Below are positions 40,643 through 48,848 of a DNA stretch of 64,000 nt, piece by piece. The notes beneath the pieces were generated by a model, which searched no databases, was not told the DNA's origin, and saw only the letters and a list, made by a program, of their open reading frames with translations. The DNA is from Variovorax sp. PMC12 (GTDB taxonomy: Bacteria > Pseudomonadota > Gammaproteobacteria > Burkholderiales > Burkholderiaceae_C): assembly GCF_003019815.1 (NCBI RefSeq), contig NZ_CP027773.1, forward strand, positions 3,421,001-3,485,000, given 5' to 3'. Positions within the stretch are counted from its first letter, which is position 1; every line of letters begins with the position of its first letter. Made by a program: the position numbers and the translations under genes.

Positions 40643-42531
40643 AGGATCTGTCGCGTCCCGCACAGCGGCCTCCAGCGCATGGTCTCGCCCTTGCCCGCGA
40701 TGCGCAGCACGGTCTCGACGAAATGATTGACCTCCACATGGCGCGCCAGAAAGCGCGCGAGCACGGCGCCGAACAGGAACACGCTGTGGCCGTGGAAGGC
40801 GTCCTTGTCGACCTCGAGCGTCACCTCCAGCCCGCGGCCGAAGGCGATCGGCCCCTTCAGCGGCAGGCGCCGTGCCACCGGCTTGCTCTTCACCGACAGC
40901 AGCCCGCGCACCTGGCCCTGGCGCATTTCGTCGGCATGCACCGCATAGAGCATCAGCGTTTCGCGCAGCGCGGCGGCACCCTGCTCGGGCGTGCTGTCGG
41001 ACAGCGACAGGTAGTTGATCGCAAGGTGGTCCACCACGCGCCAACCCAGCCCCTGGCTCACCACCGGCGACACCGGCCGCGAGGGTCCGCGCACCATGCG
41101 CACGCGCTGCACGGGGAATGAATCGACGCAGTCGAAATCGTTGTCGCGGCCCAGCGGCATCAGCAGGGGCAGGTCGCGGTTGGTGCACAGCGCCGTCACC
41201 GCGAGCTGGCGCAGCGCGGCCGAGTATGGCGCCTGCTGCGGATCGACGATCTGCATGTAGACCTCGGAGCCGATGTGGCTGCTGCGGTTGCCCTCTGTGC
41301 GCTGCCGTACCGACAGCATGCGCGGCTCGCGCGTGGTCGTGAAGTAGGCGGGGTGGCTGAGCCGGCTGCCGTGGAAGGCCGAGTAGAACGGCCTGAACGG
41401 CTGCTCGGCCGCCACGGCTTCGGCACCGGGCGCGCCGTGGCCGATGACTTCGGTGACGGTGTGCACCTCGAAGTCCTGCGGCCGCGTGCGGTCGGGCACC
41501 AGGTGGAACTGGCTCACGCCCTCGTTCAGGGCCACGCGGTCGAGCCGCTTGGTGAACAGGTTGATGGCGGGCACGCAGTGCAGCTGCACATTGTCGGCGC
41601 TCACCAGCTTCTCCAGCGCCGCATCGCCGCGCGAGAACAGCAGCACGATCTCCACGTCGGCCACCGGCATCGCGGCCAGCACGTCCTTCAGGCCGCCGAT
41701 GCGCGCGAACTGGAAGCGCTGCGGAAACGCAAAGTACTCCTGCAGCAGCCGAAAGCCCGAAAAGCCGGTGGCCGTGACGGGCAGCAGTGCCTCGTCTTCC
41801 TCGAAGCCGACCGCGCCGATGGAGCTGGCCGGCAGGCTGTGCGCCGTGCCCTGCAACGCACCGGACGGCGACAGCGGCCGCACCAGCACGCCGACCGGCT
41901 GGCCCAGCGCGCATTCGTGCAGTTGCCAGGCCACGTCTTCCGCGCCGCTGAAATGCAGCACCAGTTCGTCGAGCGCGATCTGGTCGAAGCGGAGCCCCGC
42001 CGTCGCATGCAGCGCGATGCGCAGGCCGCCGCGAATGGCGCGCGACTGCGGATGCGTGTTCAGCGGCAGGTCGGGCGCATAGGTGAAGTACTGCGCACGC
42101 TGCACCTCCACCGGCCACACGCGCAGCGCGCTCGCGGTGCGGAACTCGCAGTGCGTGTTCTGCCCCACGGCCTGCCGCGCACGCAGCCCGCTGCCGCGCG
42201 GCAATGTGGGGCCGTTGGCAAGGTTCGCGTCGTCGGGGTCGGGCACGAAAGACACGACCACCATCGCCGGCGTGGGCGCAAGAAAGTGCGGATAGACGAT
42301 GTCGAGCAGGTGGCCGGTGAAGCGCGGGTACTCGGCATCGAGCTTCAGCCCCACGCGCGCCGACAGGAATGCGGTGGCCTCGATGAGCCGCTCCACGTAC
42401 GGGTCGGCCACCTCCTGCCCCTCGATGCCCAGGCGGTGCGCGATCTTCGGGAATGCGCGCGCGAACTCCGAGGCGCTCTCGCGGAAGTAGCGCAGCTCCT
42501 GTTCGTACAGGCTCAGCAGCCGAGGGTCCAT
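40639..42531 (-). CDS. tssF: TssF T6SS baseplate protein
   Basis: 630 residues starting MDPRLLSLYEQELRYFRESASEFARAFPKIA with GGAG upstream; this N-terminus is highly conserved in TssF. Further hallmarks are GIEGQEVADPYVERLIEATAFLSARV, AEYPRFTGHLLDIVYPHFLAPTPAMVVV and AINLFTKRLDRV. TssF is the large wedge subunit of the baseplate. Translational overlap with tssG suggests stoichiometric co-production. It is separated from tssE by 112 bases that hold a GC-rich dispersed repeat. Confidence 0.96.
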   Translation of the reverse strand: MDPRLLSLYEQELRYFRESASEFARAFPKIAHRLGIEGQEVADPYVERLIEATAFLSARVGLKLDAEYPRFTGHLLDIVYPHFLAPTPAMVVVSFVPDPDDANLANGPTLPRGSGLRARQAVGQNTHCEFRTASALRVWPVEVQRAQYFTYAPDLPLNTHPQSRAIRGGLRIALHATAGLRFDQIALDELVLHFSGAEDVAWQLHECALGQPVGVLVRPLSPSGALQGTAHSLPASSIGAVGFEEDEALLPVTATGFSGFRLLQEYFAFPQRFQFARIGGLKDVLAAMPVADVEIVLLFSRGDAALEKLVSADNVQLHCVPAINLFTKRLDRVALNEGVSQFHLVPDRTRPQDFEVHTVTEVIGHGAPGAEAVAAEQPFRPFYSAFHGSRLSHPAYFTTTREPRMLSVRQRTEGNRSSHIGSEVYMQIVDPQQAPYSAALRQLAVTALCTNRDLPLLMPLGRDNDFDCVDSFPVQRVRMVRGPSRPVSPVVSQGLGWRVVDHLAINYLSLSDSTPEQGAAALRETLMLYAVHADEMRQGQVRGLLSVKSKPVARRLPLKGPIAFGRGLEVTLEVDKDAFHGHSVFLFGAVLARFLARHVEVNHFVETVLRIAGKGETMRWRPLCGTRQIL

Positions 42532-42643
42532 GTCCGTTACTCCGGGAAGGCGGCCGCCGCCGGGCCGCCCCAAGGCGAGCCGCGCCTCCCCCTCGGGGGG
42601 TGGCGAATTACACGCAGCGCAGCGAAGTGAAAAGCCGGGGGGC
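42532..42643. repeat. GC-rich dispersed intergenic repeat between tssF and tssE
   Basis: The gap contains a C/G-run hairpin near 42585-42603 (CCTCCCCCTCGGGGGGTGG) and then AGTGAAAAGCCGGGGGGC at 42626-42643, directly after the tssE stop as read on the minus strand. The same 18 bases recur at 48823-48840, also near a stop codon. It looks like a dispersed extragenic element and could act as a transcript hairpin, but no gene is present. Confidence 0.6.
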
Positions 42644-43156
42644 TCATAGTTTCTGCGCCATGTCCACGATCTCGATGCGGCCCTCTTCCAGGTCGACGCG
42701 GCTTCGCATCAGGAACTCCAGCGGTACGGGCTGTGCCCACAGCATGCCGCGTATCTGCAGGCCGATGCTGTTGTGGGAGTCCAGTGCCGGGCCTTCCATG
42801 ACGAGTTCAACTTCGAGAGTGCGGGACAAAATGCGCGGCTCGAACTGCAGGATTGCGTTCTTCAAAGCCTGTTCCATGCTGACACGCTGCACCGACGAGG
42901 TGAACTGGCCAGACAGCATAGGCAATCCGTAATTGATGACCGAGCGCGCCGCGTTCGGGTACTGCCTGTCGTCCATCGAGAGGCCGTAGCCGGTGGCGTT
43001 GAAGAGCCAGCCCAGGTCGCGCAGCACGGCCTGTCGCAGCGCCTGCTTGGTGAGGGTGCGCTTCTCGTCGCTCTCCTTCTTCTCGTCGGGCGCATGGTCG
43101 ACGAGGCGGTCGAGCAGCGAGGGCTGCAGCCGCTCCTGCGCCGTGAGCTCAGCCAT
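42644..43156 (-). CDS. tssE: TssE (gp25-like) T6SS baseplate protein
   Basis: 170 residues with the gp25/lysozyme-like core: QALRQAVLRDLGWLFNATGYGLSMDDRQYPNAARSVINYGLP, then ISMEQ-type helix and QFEPRILSRTLEVELVM. TssE connects the baseplate to the sheath. Its ATG overlaps the end of tagJ by eight bases. The N-terminus (MAELTAQERLQPSLLDRLVDHAPDEKKESDEKRTLT) is the usual charged TssE lead. Confidence 0.95.
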   Translation of the reverse strand: MAELTAQERLQPSLLDRLVDHAPDEKKESDEKRTLTKQALRQAVLRDLGWLFNATGYGLSMDDRQYPNAARSVINYGLPMLSGQFTSSVQRVSMEQALKNAILQFEPRILSRTLEVELVMEGPALDSHNSIGLQIRGMLWAQPVPLEFLMRSRVDLEEGRIEIVDMAQKL

Positions 43157-43970
43157 CGGCGTCGCCTTGGCCGGCAGCCGGCGTGAAGAGGATTTCGCGC
43201 ACGTCCATCAGCGCACGCTCGCTGCCGTCGCTGCTGCCCAGCACGCGCTGGCCGTGGCCGGCCCACACCTCGGGCCGCAGTTCGCGCCACTTGGTCTTGC
43301 GCGCGAGAAGCAGCTCGCCGTCCTCGGTCTTCTCGGTGCCTTCGTAGCGCGTGGGAATCAGCGCGAGCGTTTCGCCGCCGTTCTCGAACTGCAGGTGCGC
43401 GGGCATCCATACGCAGTCGCGCAGGTCTTCCGGCGGCTCGATCCTGATGTGCGCAAGGCGCGCATACGGAACCCAGTAGTACTTGCCGTTGACGAAGGCT
43501 TCGAGCACCGGGCCCAGTCGCATGTCGGCGTCGGCCAGCCATTCGAAGGGCGCACCGTCGATGGTTCCGCCGATGGCCGGGGCGCCGTCGAAGGCGCGCT
43601 GGCGCAGGTCTTCGGCCAGATCGCTTTCGCCGCGGCCCTGCCGCAGCAGCGACTCGATGAGCAGCGCCAGCCATTCGTCGGGCTGGCCGAAGATCATCGG
43701 CGTGCGCTTGCCCGCGAACACGTCGGCGCGCAGGCCCTCGCAGCGCACGGCGTCGCCGTAGACCTGCTTCATGGGCACGGCCAGCGCGTCGAGTTCGGCG
43801 GCCACGGTGAGCTGGTTCAGCGCGCGCTCCCACTGGCCCAGCACGCACAGCAGCTGCGCCATGAACACGCGGTGCTTGCTGTCGGCGGGCCTGGCGCGCA
43901 CGTCGTCGCTCAGGGCCTTGAGGGCGGCCGCGGGGTCTGCGGCCTTGATGAGTTCGGCGGCGGTCGTCAT
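43149..43970 (-). CDS. tagJ: TagJ (ImpE) T6SS accessory protein
   Basis: 273 residues. The N-terminal tetratricopeptide-like helices (AAELIKAADPAAALKALSDDVRARPADSKHRVFMAQLLCVLGQWERALNQL) and the C-terminal domain (FEWLADADMRLGPVLEAFVNGKYYWVPYARLAHIRIEPPEDLRDCVWMPAHL) are diagnostic of ImpE. TagJ binds the sheath subunit TssB and modulates the TssH interaction in some systems. GGAG precedes the ATG by seven bases. The gene overlaps tssE and follows the Hcp-like gene by 28 bases. Confidence 0.94.
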   Translation of the reverse strand: MTTAAELIKAADPAAALKALSDDVRARPADSKHRVFMAQLLCVLGQWERALNQLTVAAELDALAVPMKQVYGDAVRCEGLRADVFAGKRTPMIFGQPDEWLALLIESLLRQGRGESDLAEDLRQRAFDGAPAIGGTIDGAPFEWLADADMRLGPVLEAFVNGKYYWVPYARLAHIRIEPPEDLRDCVWMPAHLQFENGGETLALIPTRYEGTEKTEDGELLLARKTKWRELRPEVWAGHGQRVLGSSDGSERALMDVREILFTPAAGQGDADG

Positions 43971-43998
43971 GTATGCGGCTCCTGTGGCGTGTGCGCGC

Positions 43999-44556
43999 TC
44001 AGGCGCGCGTGAACTGGCATTCGCGCACCGCGCCGCGCGCACCGGTGGTCTTCTGCGGCGCCGACTTGACCTTGGCCGTGCGGTAGCTGATGGAGATCAG
44101 CTCCGAGGGCACGCCCCACTGCGCGCCGGAGTTCAGCACCAGCCGGCAGATGCGCGCGTTCTCCAGCGCCAGTTCGAAGGTGGCCTGCGCCTCGGTCGAG
44201 CGCTGGTCGCCGCCGGACTTGAAGACGCTGATGACGACCTTCAGGTCTTTCTCCTGCGCGCGCAGCAGGCTCGCGATGGTGGCGGTGGCCGCGTCGCTGC
44301 GGCGCGCGACGATCAGGTTGTTGGGCACCACCTGGTTCTGCGCCGAGGACTCGGGCACCTGCACCGACCAGTAGTAGCCGCCGATGTTCAGCCGCGCCTT
44401 GCCGTCGTCGAAGGCGCGCTCGAGTTCGCCCTCGACCGCCGCGCCCTTGTTCTCGATCATCATGACCAGGTCGGTGTCGGCCGAGCCGGTGCCGATCAGT
44501 TCGTAGAACCGCCGGGCGTCTTCAGGGCTCCAGGAGCCGTCTTCTGCAAATGCCAT
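43999..44556 (-). CDS. Hcp-like T6SS protein, divergent
   Basis: 185 residues with a near-perfect GGAGGTGAC ribosome-binding site just before the ATG, implying strong translation. The body (DLKVVISVFKSGGDQRSTEAQATFELALENARICRLVL, then QWGVPSELISISYRTAKVKSAPQK) resembles the last strands of Hcp, but the first half (MAFAEDGSWSPEDARRFYELIGTGSADTDLVMMIENKG) is unlike the Hcp at 16476. It may be a second tube protein, a tube adaptor, or an unrelated beta-barrel T6SS factor. Position in the tss operon between the caspase gene and tagJ supports a T6SS role. Confidence 0.55.
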   Translation of the reverse strand: MAFAEDGSWSPEDARRFYELIGTGSADTDLVMMIENKGAAVEGELERAFDDGKARLNIGGYYWSVQVPESSAQNQVVPNNLIVARRSDAATATIASLLRAQEKDLKVVISVFKSGGDQRSTEAQATFELALENARICRLVLNSGAQWGVPSELISISYRTAKVKSAPQKTTGARGAVRECQFTRA

Positions 44557-44595
44557 GTCACCTCCGGGTGCTTAGGAAAAAAATTCGAACCGGCG

Positions 44596-46884
44596 TCACG
44601 GCCGGGCTCCGTCGGCGGGCGCGCCGCCGTTCCTGCGCAGCAGGGCCGCGAACACCTGCCGCTCGCGATCACCGGTGCCGGCCGGCGGCTGGCCGCCGCG
44701 CACGCGCACTTCCGACAGTTCCGCCTGCGCCGATGCCACGCCGAACAGGCGCGGCGCGCTGTAGGGCGTGGCGGGTACGGCCATGACGAGCAGGCGCGCG
44801 TCGCCCGGCGCATCGAGCCAGGACAGGTCGAAGCGGCGGGCCGAGGGTTGCTCCGGCGTGCCGCGCTTGAAGCGGTTGGTCTCGCCCGAGGCGTCGGGGT
44901 ACACCGGCTGCAGGTTGCCGCGGCCATCGATGCCGGCGACGACCAGGTCGATCGAACGGCCGCTGGTGTTGCGCACGTTCAGCCGCAGGCGCTCGCCGGG
45001 GCGCAGCGCGGGCAGTGCACCCGGGGTCTCGTCAACGGAAGCGCTGCGCAGCAGCCGCTCGCCGCTCCAGATTTCGAGCGTGGCGTCGAAGCCGTCTAGC
45101 CGGCCGTCCTTGCCGTAGTCCTGCAGCCGGGCAAGCCACTTGAGCTGCGCCAGCGACTGCAGGCGGCGGCGCAGCGCGGCGGTGTCGGGCAGCACGACGG
45201 TGGAGAGCGTGGCGCCGAACAGCGGTGCCAGCAGCTCGATGCGCTGGCCCGAGGGGCCGAGGTCGGTCCAGCGCACGTCGGCGGGCGAAGCATCGTCGGC
45301 CGGGCGGATCGCGGCGGGGTAGTCCAGGCTCAGGCCGGCGGGCAAGGGCTTGTCGGCGCGCACGCGCAACGCGGTCGCGGCCGGTTCGCCGACCGGCGTG
45401 ACGCTCCAGAAGGCCGCGCCCGACACATCCTTCAGCGCCGAGGGCACGGCAAGCCCCGCGACGCCGGGCGCGACCTGCGCAAGCGTTGCGGGCGCGCCGC
45501 GCACGGTGCCGTCCTCGAGCGTCGCGAGCACGCGCACCTCCTGCTGCGGCACGAGGCCGTCGAGCAGGCCCGCCTTCAGGGCCAGGCTGTCGCCGGTGCG
45601 CTGTGCGCGCCACACGGGCCTCGTGGATGCGGGCGCGCCGCTGTTGGCGAACAGCGGCGCATCGAGGTTGCCTTCGGCCACCGGCGACGGCAGCTCGCGC
45701 GTGGGAAAGCGCTGCGCGAGTTCATCGATGACCGGTGGATAGAGCGCGAGCACCCCGTCGAACAGTTCGCGCCAGGTGGCGGGCTTGCGCGACAGCGCCT
45801 CCACCAGGGCCCAGGTCAGCAGGCCCTGCGGCCGGGCATCGCGCGGATCGCGCGCGTTGCGCGCCTTGCGGGGCAGGCGCAGTTCGGGCGTGATCTGGTG
45901 GCTCTCGGACGCGAAGAAGGCGACATAGCGGGCGCGCGGCACGGCGTCGGCCGGAACAGGCGCGGCCATGCCGGAGCGCACGGGCGCATTGCCCCCCGCA
46001 AGCTGCGTCGCGCGCAGGCCGCGCCAGCGCACCTCGTCGTCGGCGGGGCCTTCGGCCGTGGCCGGCGCATCGGCGGTGCCGCGCGTCATCGAGTTGGCGG
46101 CGCAGGTGTCGAACACCGAGGCGATGAAGACGTTCTTCGCGAGGAAGGCCTGGATCCAGCCGTCGAAGTCGGCATCGCGCAGGTCGCCGGTCAACGTGCT
46201 GTCGCTGCCGAGCGTGCCGCGCACGTCGCGCGCGAGGAAGTTCTCGGACAGGCCGTCGGGCTCCTGGTAGCGCTTGGCCACGTCGCGCAGGCGGGTGCCG
46301 TGGCCGGAGAAATACAACAGCACAAAGTCGCCACTCCTCGACTGCGCGAGCAGCCGCGCGAGCGCATCGTGAATGGCCTGCGAGTCGGGCAAGGCGGCGC
46401 CGCTCACGCCGTCCGCCAGCACGGTGATGTCGGCCGCGCCGAAGCTCTGCCTGAGCAGCGCGTCGCGCATGAGCATCACGTCGTTGCGCGGCGCCTGCAG
46501 CCACAGGGCCTGCGGCTGGTTGACCAGTTCGGAGACGCCGACGAGCAAGGCGCGCTGGGTGGCGAATGCGAGGCTGCCGCAGAGGAGCAGCCAAAGCACC
46601 AGCAGTGCCTGCAGCCAGCGCAGTTGCCTTGCTCCTTCCCCTTCCGGGGGAAGGCCGGGTTGGGGGCGGGCAGAGCGCCCCCTGGATACGCCGCGTGCCC
46701 CCACCCCTGCCCTCCCCCGGAAGGGGAGGGAGAAACCCGATTCGAGTTGCCTTGCTCCTTCCCCCTCTGGGGGAAGGCTGGGATGGGGGCGGGCAGAGCG
46801 CCCGTTGGATACGCCGCCTGCCCCCTCCCCTGCCCTCCCCCGGAAGGGGAGGGAGAAAGACCAATGCGTGCGGCGCGGTGTCAT
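44596..46884 (-). CDS. Caspase-family (C14) protease with DUF4384-like C-terminus
   Basis: 762 residues. The caspase fold starts at RALLVGVSEL (about 111) and has the catalytic His195 in LLYFSGHGTR and Cys261 in SVFDTCAAN. A DUF4384-like segment (RLRLNVRNTSGRSIDLVVAGIDGRGNLQPVYP) lies near 640-700. A membrane or signal segment (QALLVLWLLLCGSLAFA) stands at about 92-108 instead of the N-terminus, because an 82-residue tandem repeat follows the first nine residues. The ATG has AGGAG upstream and overlaps the stop of the membrane-protein gene (ATGA). It probably cuts a partner at the envelope; the sigma-like and membrane proteins encoded upstream are candidates. Function within T6SS is unknown. 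Confidence 0.85.
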   Translation of the reverse strand: MTPRRTHWSFSLPFRGRAGEGAGGVSNGRSARPHPSLPPEGEGARQLESGFSLPFRGRAGVGARGVSRGRSARPQPGLPPEGEGARQLRWLQALLVLWLLLCGSLAFATQRALLVGVSELVNQPQALWLQAPRNDVMLMRDALLRQSFGAADITVLADGVSGAALPDSQAIHDALARLLAQSRSGDFVLLYFSGHGTRLRDVAKRYQEPDGLSENFLARDVRGTLGSDSTLTGDLRDADFDGWIQAFLAKNVFIASVFDTCAANSMTRGTADAPATAEGPADDEVRWRGLRATQLAGGNAPVRSGMAAPVPADAVPRARYVAFFASESHQITPELRLPRKARNARDPRDARPQGLLTWALVEALSRKPATWRELFDGVLALYPPVIDELAQRFPTRELPSPVAEGNLDAPLFANSGAPASTRPVWRAQRTGDSLALKAGLLDGLVPQQEVRVLATLEDGTVRGAPATLAQVAPGVAGLAVPSALKDVSGAAFWSVTPVGEPAATALRVRADKPLPAGLSLDYPAAIRPADDASPADVRWTDLGPSGQRIELLAPLFGATLSTVVLPDTAALRRRLQSLAQLKWLARLQDYGKDGRLDGFDATLEIWSGERLLRSASVDETPGALPALRPGERLRLNVRNTSGRSIDLVVAGIDGRGNLQPVYPDASGETNRFKRGTPEQPSARRFDLSWLDAPGDARLLVMAVPATPYSAPRLFGVASAQAELSEVRVRGGQPPAGTGDRERQVFAALLRRNGGAPADGARP
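46623..46868. repeat. Two tandem 123-bp repeat units inside the caspase gene
   Basis: Unit 1 is 46623-46745 and unit 2 46746-46868, both starting GTTGCCTTGCTCCTTCCCC. Each carries GGGGGCGGGCAGAGCGCCC and CCCTCCCCCGGAAGGGGAGG, the latter an inverted repeat. The period of 123 bases equals 41 codons, so the reading frame of the caspase gene stays open, encoding FSLPFRGRAG-type 41-residue repeats. Such C/G-run repeats are normally extragenic. Confidence 0.9.
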
Positions 46885-48035
46885 TGCCGCTCCTGCGCCG
46901 GCCCGGCCGATTCGACCAGCGGCGACGCCGCCAGCACCGCCAGCGCATCCACCGGTTCCGGCACGCGCAGCCGCCACGCGCCGTTGCCGCCCGGCCCGCC
47001 CACCACGTCGGCGGAGATCGACTGCAGCAGCCGGTCGGCTTCGTCCATGCGCACGCCCTCTTTCCAGCGCACCAGGAGGTCGGCGCGCACCGGCGCGGGC
47101 GCCGTGGGCACCGCGCGAAAGCGCACGTCGTCTTCCTCCGCCGCGTCGCGCCCGCCGAGCAGGCCGACGTTCTGGATCACCACGCACAGCGCCAGCACGG
47201 CGAAGGCCGGGCGCACCCAGCCTTCGGCGCCGAACCAGCGGCGGATGCTGCCCCACCAGCCGCCTTCGGGCCGCTCGGGCCGCGCCTGTGGCCGCGCGCG
47301 CGGTGCCTCCGCTTCTTCCGGCTGCACCAGCGCGCGGGCCAGCTGCAGCCCCGCATTGCGGTACAGCGACTGGTAGTCGGCGCGCGGATCCTGTGGCCCG
47401 AGCGGCGTGCCCGACAGCACCGGGAACGCGCCGCCCCCCACGCTGCGCAGCGCGATGCGCCCCGGCTCCGGCGCGATGGGCGACGCCGCTTGCGCGGCCC
47501 ACTCGTCGTGCACCGCGCGGATCGCCGCGAGCCGCGTGGCCGACACCTCGCCGAGCACGCGCGCGCACAGCCGCGGGCTGGGCTCGAGCGTGAGCACGTT
47601 CCAGGCCTGGATCACGCCGAACATCGGCTCGAAAGGCTCGTCCCCCGGCTCCAGCAGCACGTCGAACGCGCTGGCCCAGTCGGCCTCGCCCGCGGCCATC
47701 CAGCCCTGCCAGAGGTCCCCGTGGATGCAGCGGTCCAGCAGCACGCCGAGCAGCCGCCCCTCATGCAGCACGCTCACGAGCCGGCCCGGCGCCCAGCGCG
47801 CCGGAAACGCGCGCTGCGCCACCGCCTCGCGGCGCCGTGCCAGTTCGGCCAGCGGCAGCAGCAGGCTGGACATGGCGGGCACGCGCGCGGGTTCGCGCCT
47901 CGCTCCGGGCGTCGCACCCGGCATGGCCACGACCGCGAGGCCGGGCTCCTCATCCGCGCCGTCCTCGGGCACGGCCGAGCCGGTTTCGAGCGCGTTGCGG
48001 ATCACGCTGAGCGGGGGCCAGAGTTCGGTGGGCAT
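46881..48035 (-). CDS. Single-pass membrane protein linked to sigma-like and caspase genes
   Basis: 384 residues, not recognised as a named family. The N-terminal 260 residues look cytoplasmic and globular (PAMSSLLLPLAELARRREAVAQR, FGVIQAWNVLTLEPSPRLCARVLGEV). One membrane segment is at about 274-294 (VRPAFAVLALCVVIQNVGLLGG). The periplasmic end (RADLLVRWKEGVRMDEADRLLQSISADVVGGPGGNGAWRLRVPEPVDALAVLAASPLVESAGPA) has the beta-alpha-beta rhythm of subtilase-prodomain-like modules seen in some anti-sigma factors. It starts 27 bases after the sigma-like gene and overlaps the caspase gene start, so an anti-sigma role cleaved by the caspase is possible but unproven. Confidence 0.6.
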   Translation of the reverse strand: MPTELWPPLSVIRNALETGSAVPEDGADEEPGLAVVAMPGATPGARREPARVPAMSSLLLPLAELARRREAVAQRAFPARWAPGRLVSVLHEGRLLGVLLDRCIHGDLWQGWMAAGEADWASAFDVLLEPGDEPFEPMFGVIQAWNVLTLEPSPRLCARVLGEVSATRLAAIRAVHDEWAAQAASPIAPEPGRIALRSVGGGAFPVLSGTPLGPQDPRADYQSLYRNAGLQLARALVQPEEAEAPRARPQARPERPEGGWWGSIRRWFGAEGWVRPAFAVLALCVVIQNVGLLGGRDAAEEDDVRFRAVPTAPAPVRADLLVRWKEGVRMDEADRLLQSISADVVGGPGGNGAWRLRVPEPVDALAVLAASPLVESAGPAQERQ

Positions 48036-48062
48036 GGCGTCTGTTCCTGAATGGCTATGTCT

Positions 48063-48812
48063 TCAGGCGTAAGACGCTTCAGCACCGAGGATTTTGAAAA
48101 CCTGCAGGATCGCGTCCATGTTGCCGGGCTCGATGGCGATGCCCAGCGTCTGCTGCAGCCAGCCTCCGAGCCGGGTCTTCGCGTAGTCGGCGGTCATGCC
48201 CTCGCGCTTGTGCACCAGGCCCAGCCGGCCCGCGCGGTAGTGGTAAGACGCGATGGCATGGCGCGAGGCAATGCCCGACAGCCCACCGTCGGCCTCCTTG
48301 CCGAAGCCCTCGCACAGCAGGATGCGTTCGGGCTCGGGCAGTTCGGCGATGAAGGCGCGCGCGGCCAGCTGCACCGCGTGCGCGCTCAGGCCGTGCTCCG
48401 CGAGGCAGCCTTCGAGGTCTTCGCCCGCGCCCACTTCGTCTTCCAGCTGCGCCTCGGTGATCTGCTCGCCGATGGAGAGCTTGCGGCGGAATGCGCTGGC
48501 GCGCGTGCAGTCGATCAGGTAGCGGCGGAAGTACGCGCACAGCGCAAACGCGGTCGAGGGCGCGCTGTGGCTCGCGCGCTCTTCCGAATCCCCGGGGTCG
48601 GCATCGAGCCGCAGCACCTTGACGTAGATGAACTGCGCCACCAGCTCCTGCCGCCCCTCGCCCAGCACCTGCAGCTCGGGCGGGTTGCATGCCGAGAGCG
48701 CCTCGCCCACGATGCGGTACATGGCGCCCATGTCGTTCGCGGACAGCGTCTGCCTGCGCCGCCAGAGGCGGACGAGTTCAGAGCTTTCCGAAGACGACAG
48801 GGTTTCCTGCAT
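48063..48812 (-). CDS. Sigma-70-like (ECF-type) protein in the T6SS locus
   Basis: 249 residues. The segment SAPSTAFALCAYFRRYLIDCTRASAFRRKLS resembles sigma region 2 (helix with RxxxxxxR and DxxR), and ELPEPERILLCEGFGKEADGGLSGIASRHAIASYHYRAGRLGLVHKRE resembles region 4 (LPEPERxxL... HYRAGRLGL). The match is partial, so it may be a degenerate sigma or a sigma-like adaptor. It is upstream of the membrane protein and caspase genes in one minus-strand operon. No clear ribosome-binding site precedes its ATG. Its target promoters cannot be read from this window. Confidence 0.6.
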   Translation of the reverse strand: MQETLSSSESSELVRLWRRRQTLSANDMGAMYRIVGEALSACNPPELQVLGEGRQELVAQFIYVKVLRLDADPGDSEERASHSAPSTAFALCAYFRRYLIDCTRASAFRRKLSIGEQITEAQLEDEVGAGEDLEGCLAEHGLSAHAVQLAARAFIAELPEPERILLCEGFGKEADGGLSGIASRHAIASYHYRAGRLGLVHKREGMTADYAKTRLGGWLQQTLGIAIEPGNMDAILQVFKILGAEASYA

Positions 48813-48822
48813 GAGCTCAGCG

Positions 48823-48840
48823 AGTGAAAAGCCGGGGGGC
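48823..48840. repeat. Second copy of the 18-bp dispersed repeat
   Basis: AGTGAAAAGCCGGGGGGC is identical to 42626-42643. Here it lies in the 36-base gap between the mltA stop (48849) and the sigma-like gene start (48812) as read on the minus strand. It is a fragment of the longer element seen at 42532-42643. Confidence 0.7.
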
Positions 48841-48848
48841 AGACATGA

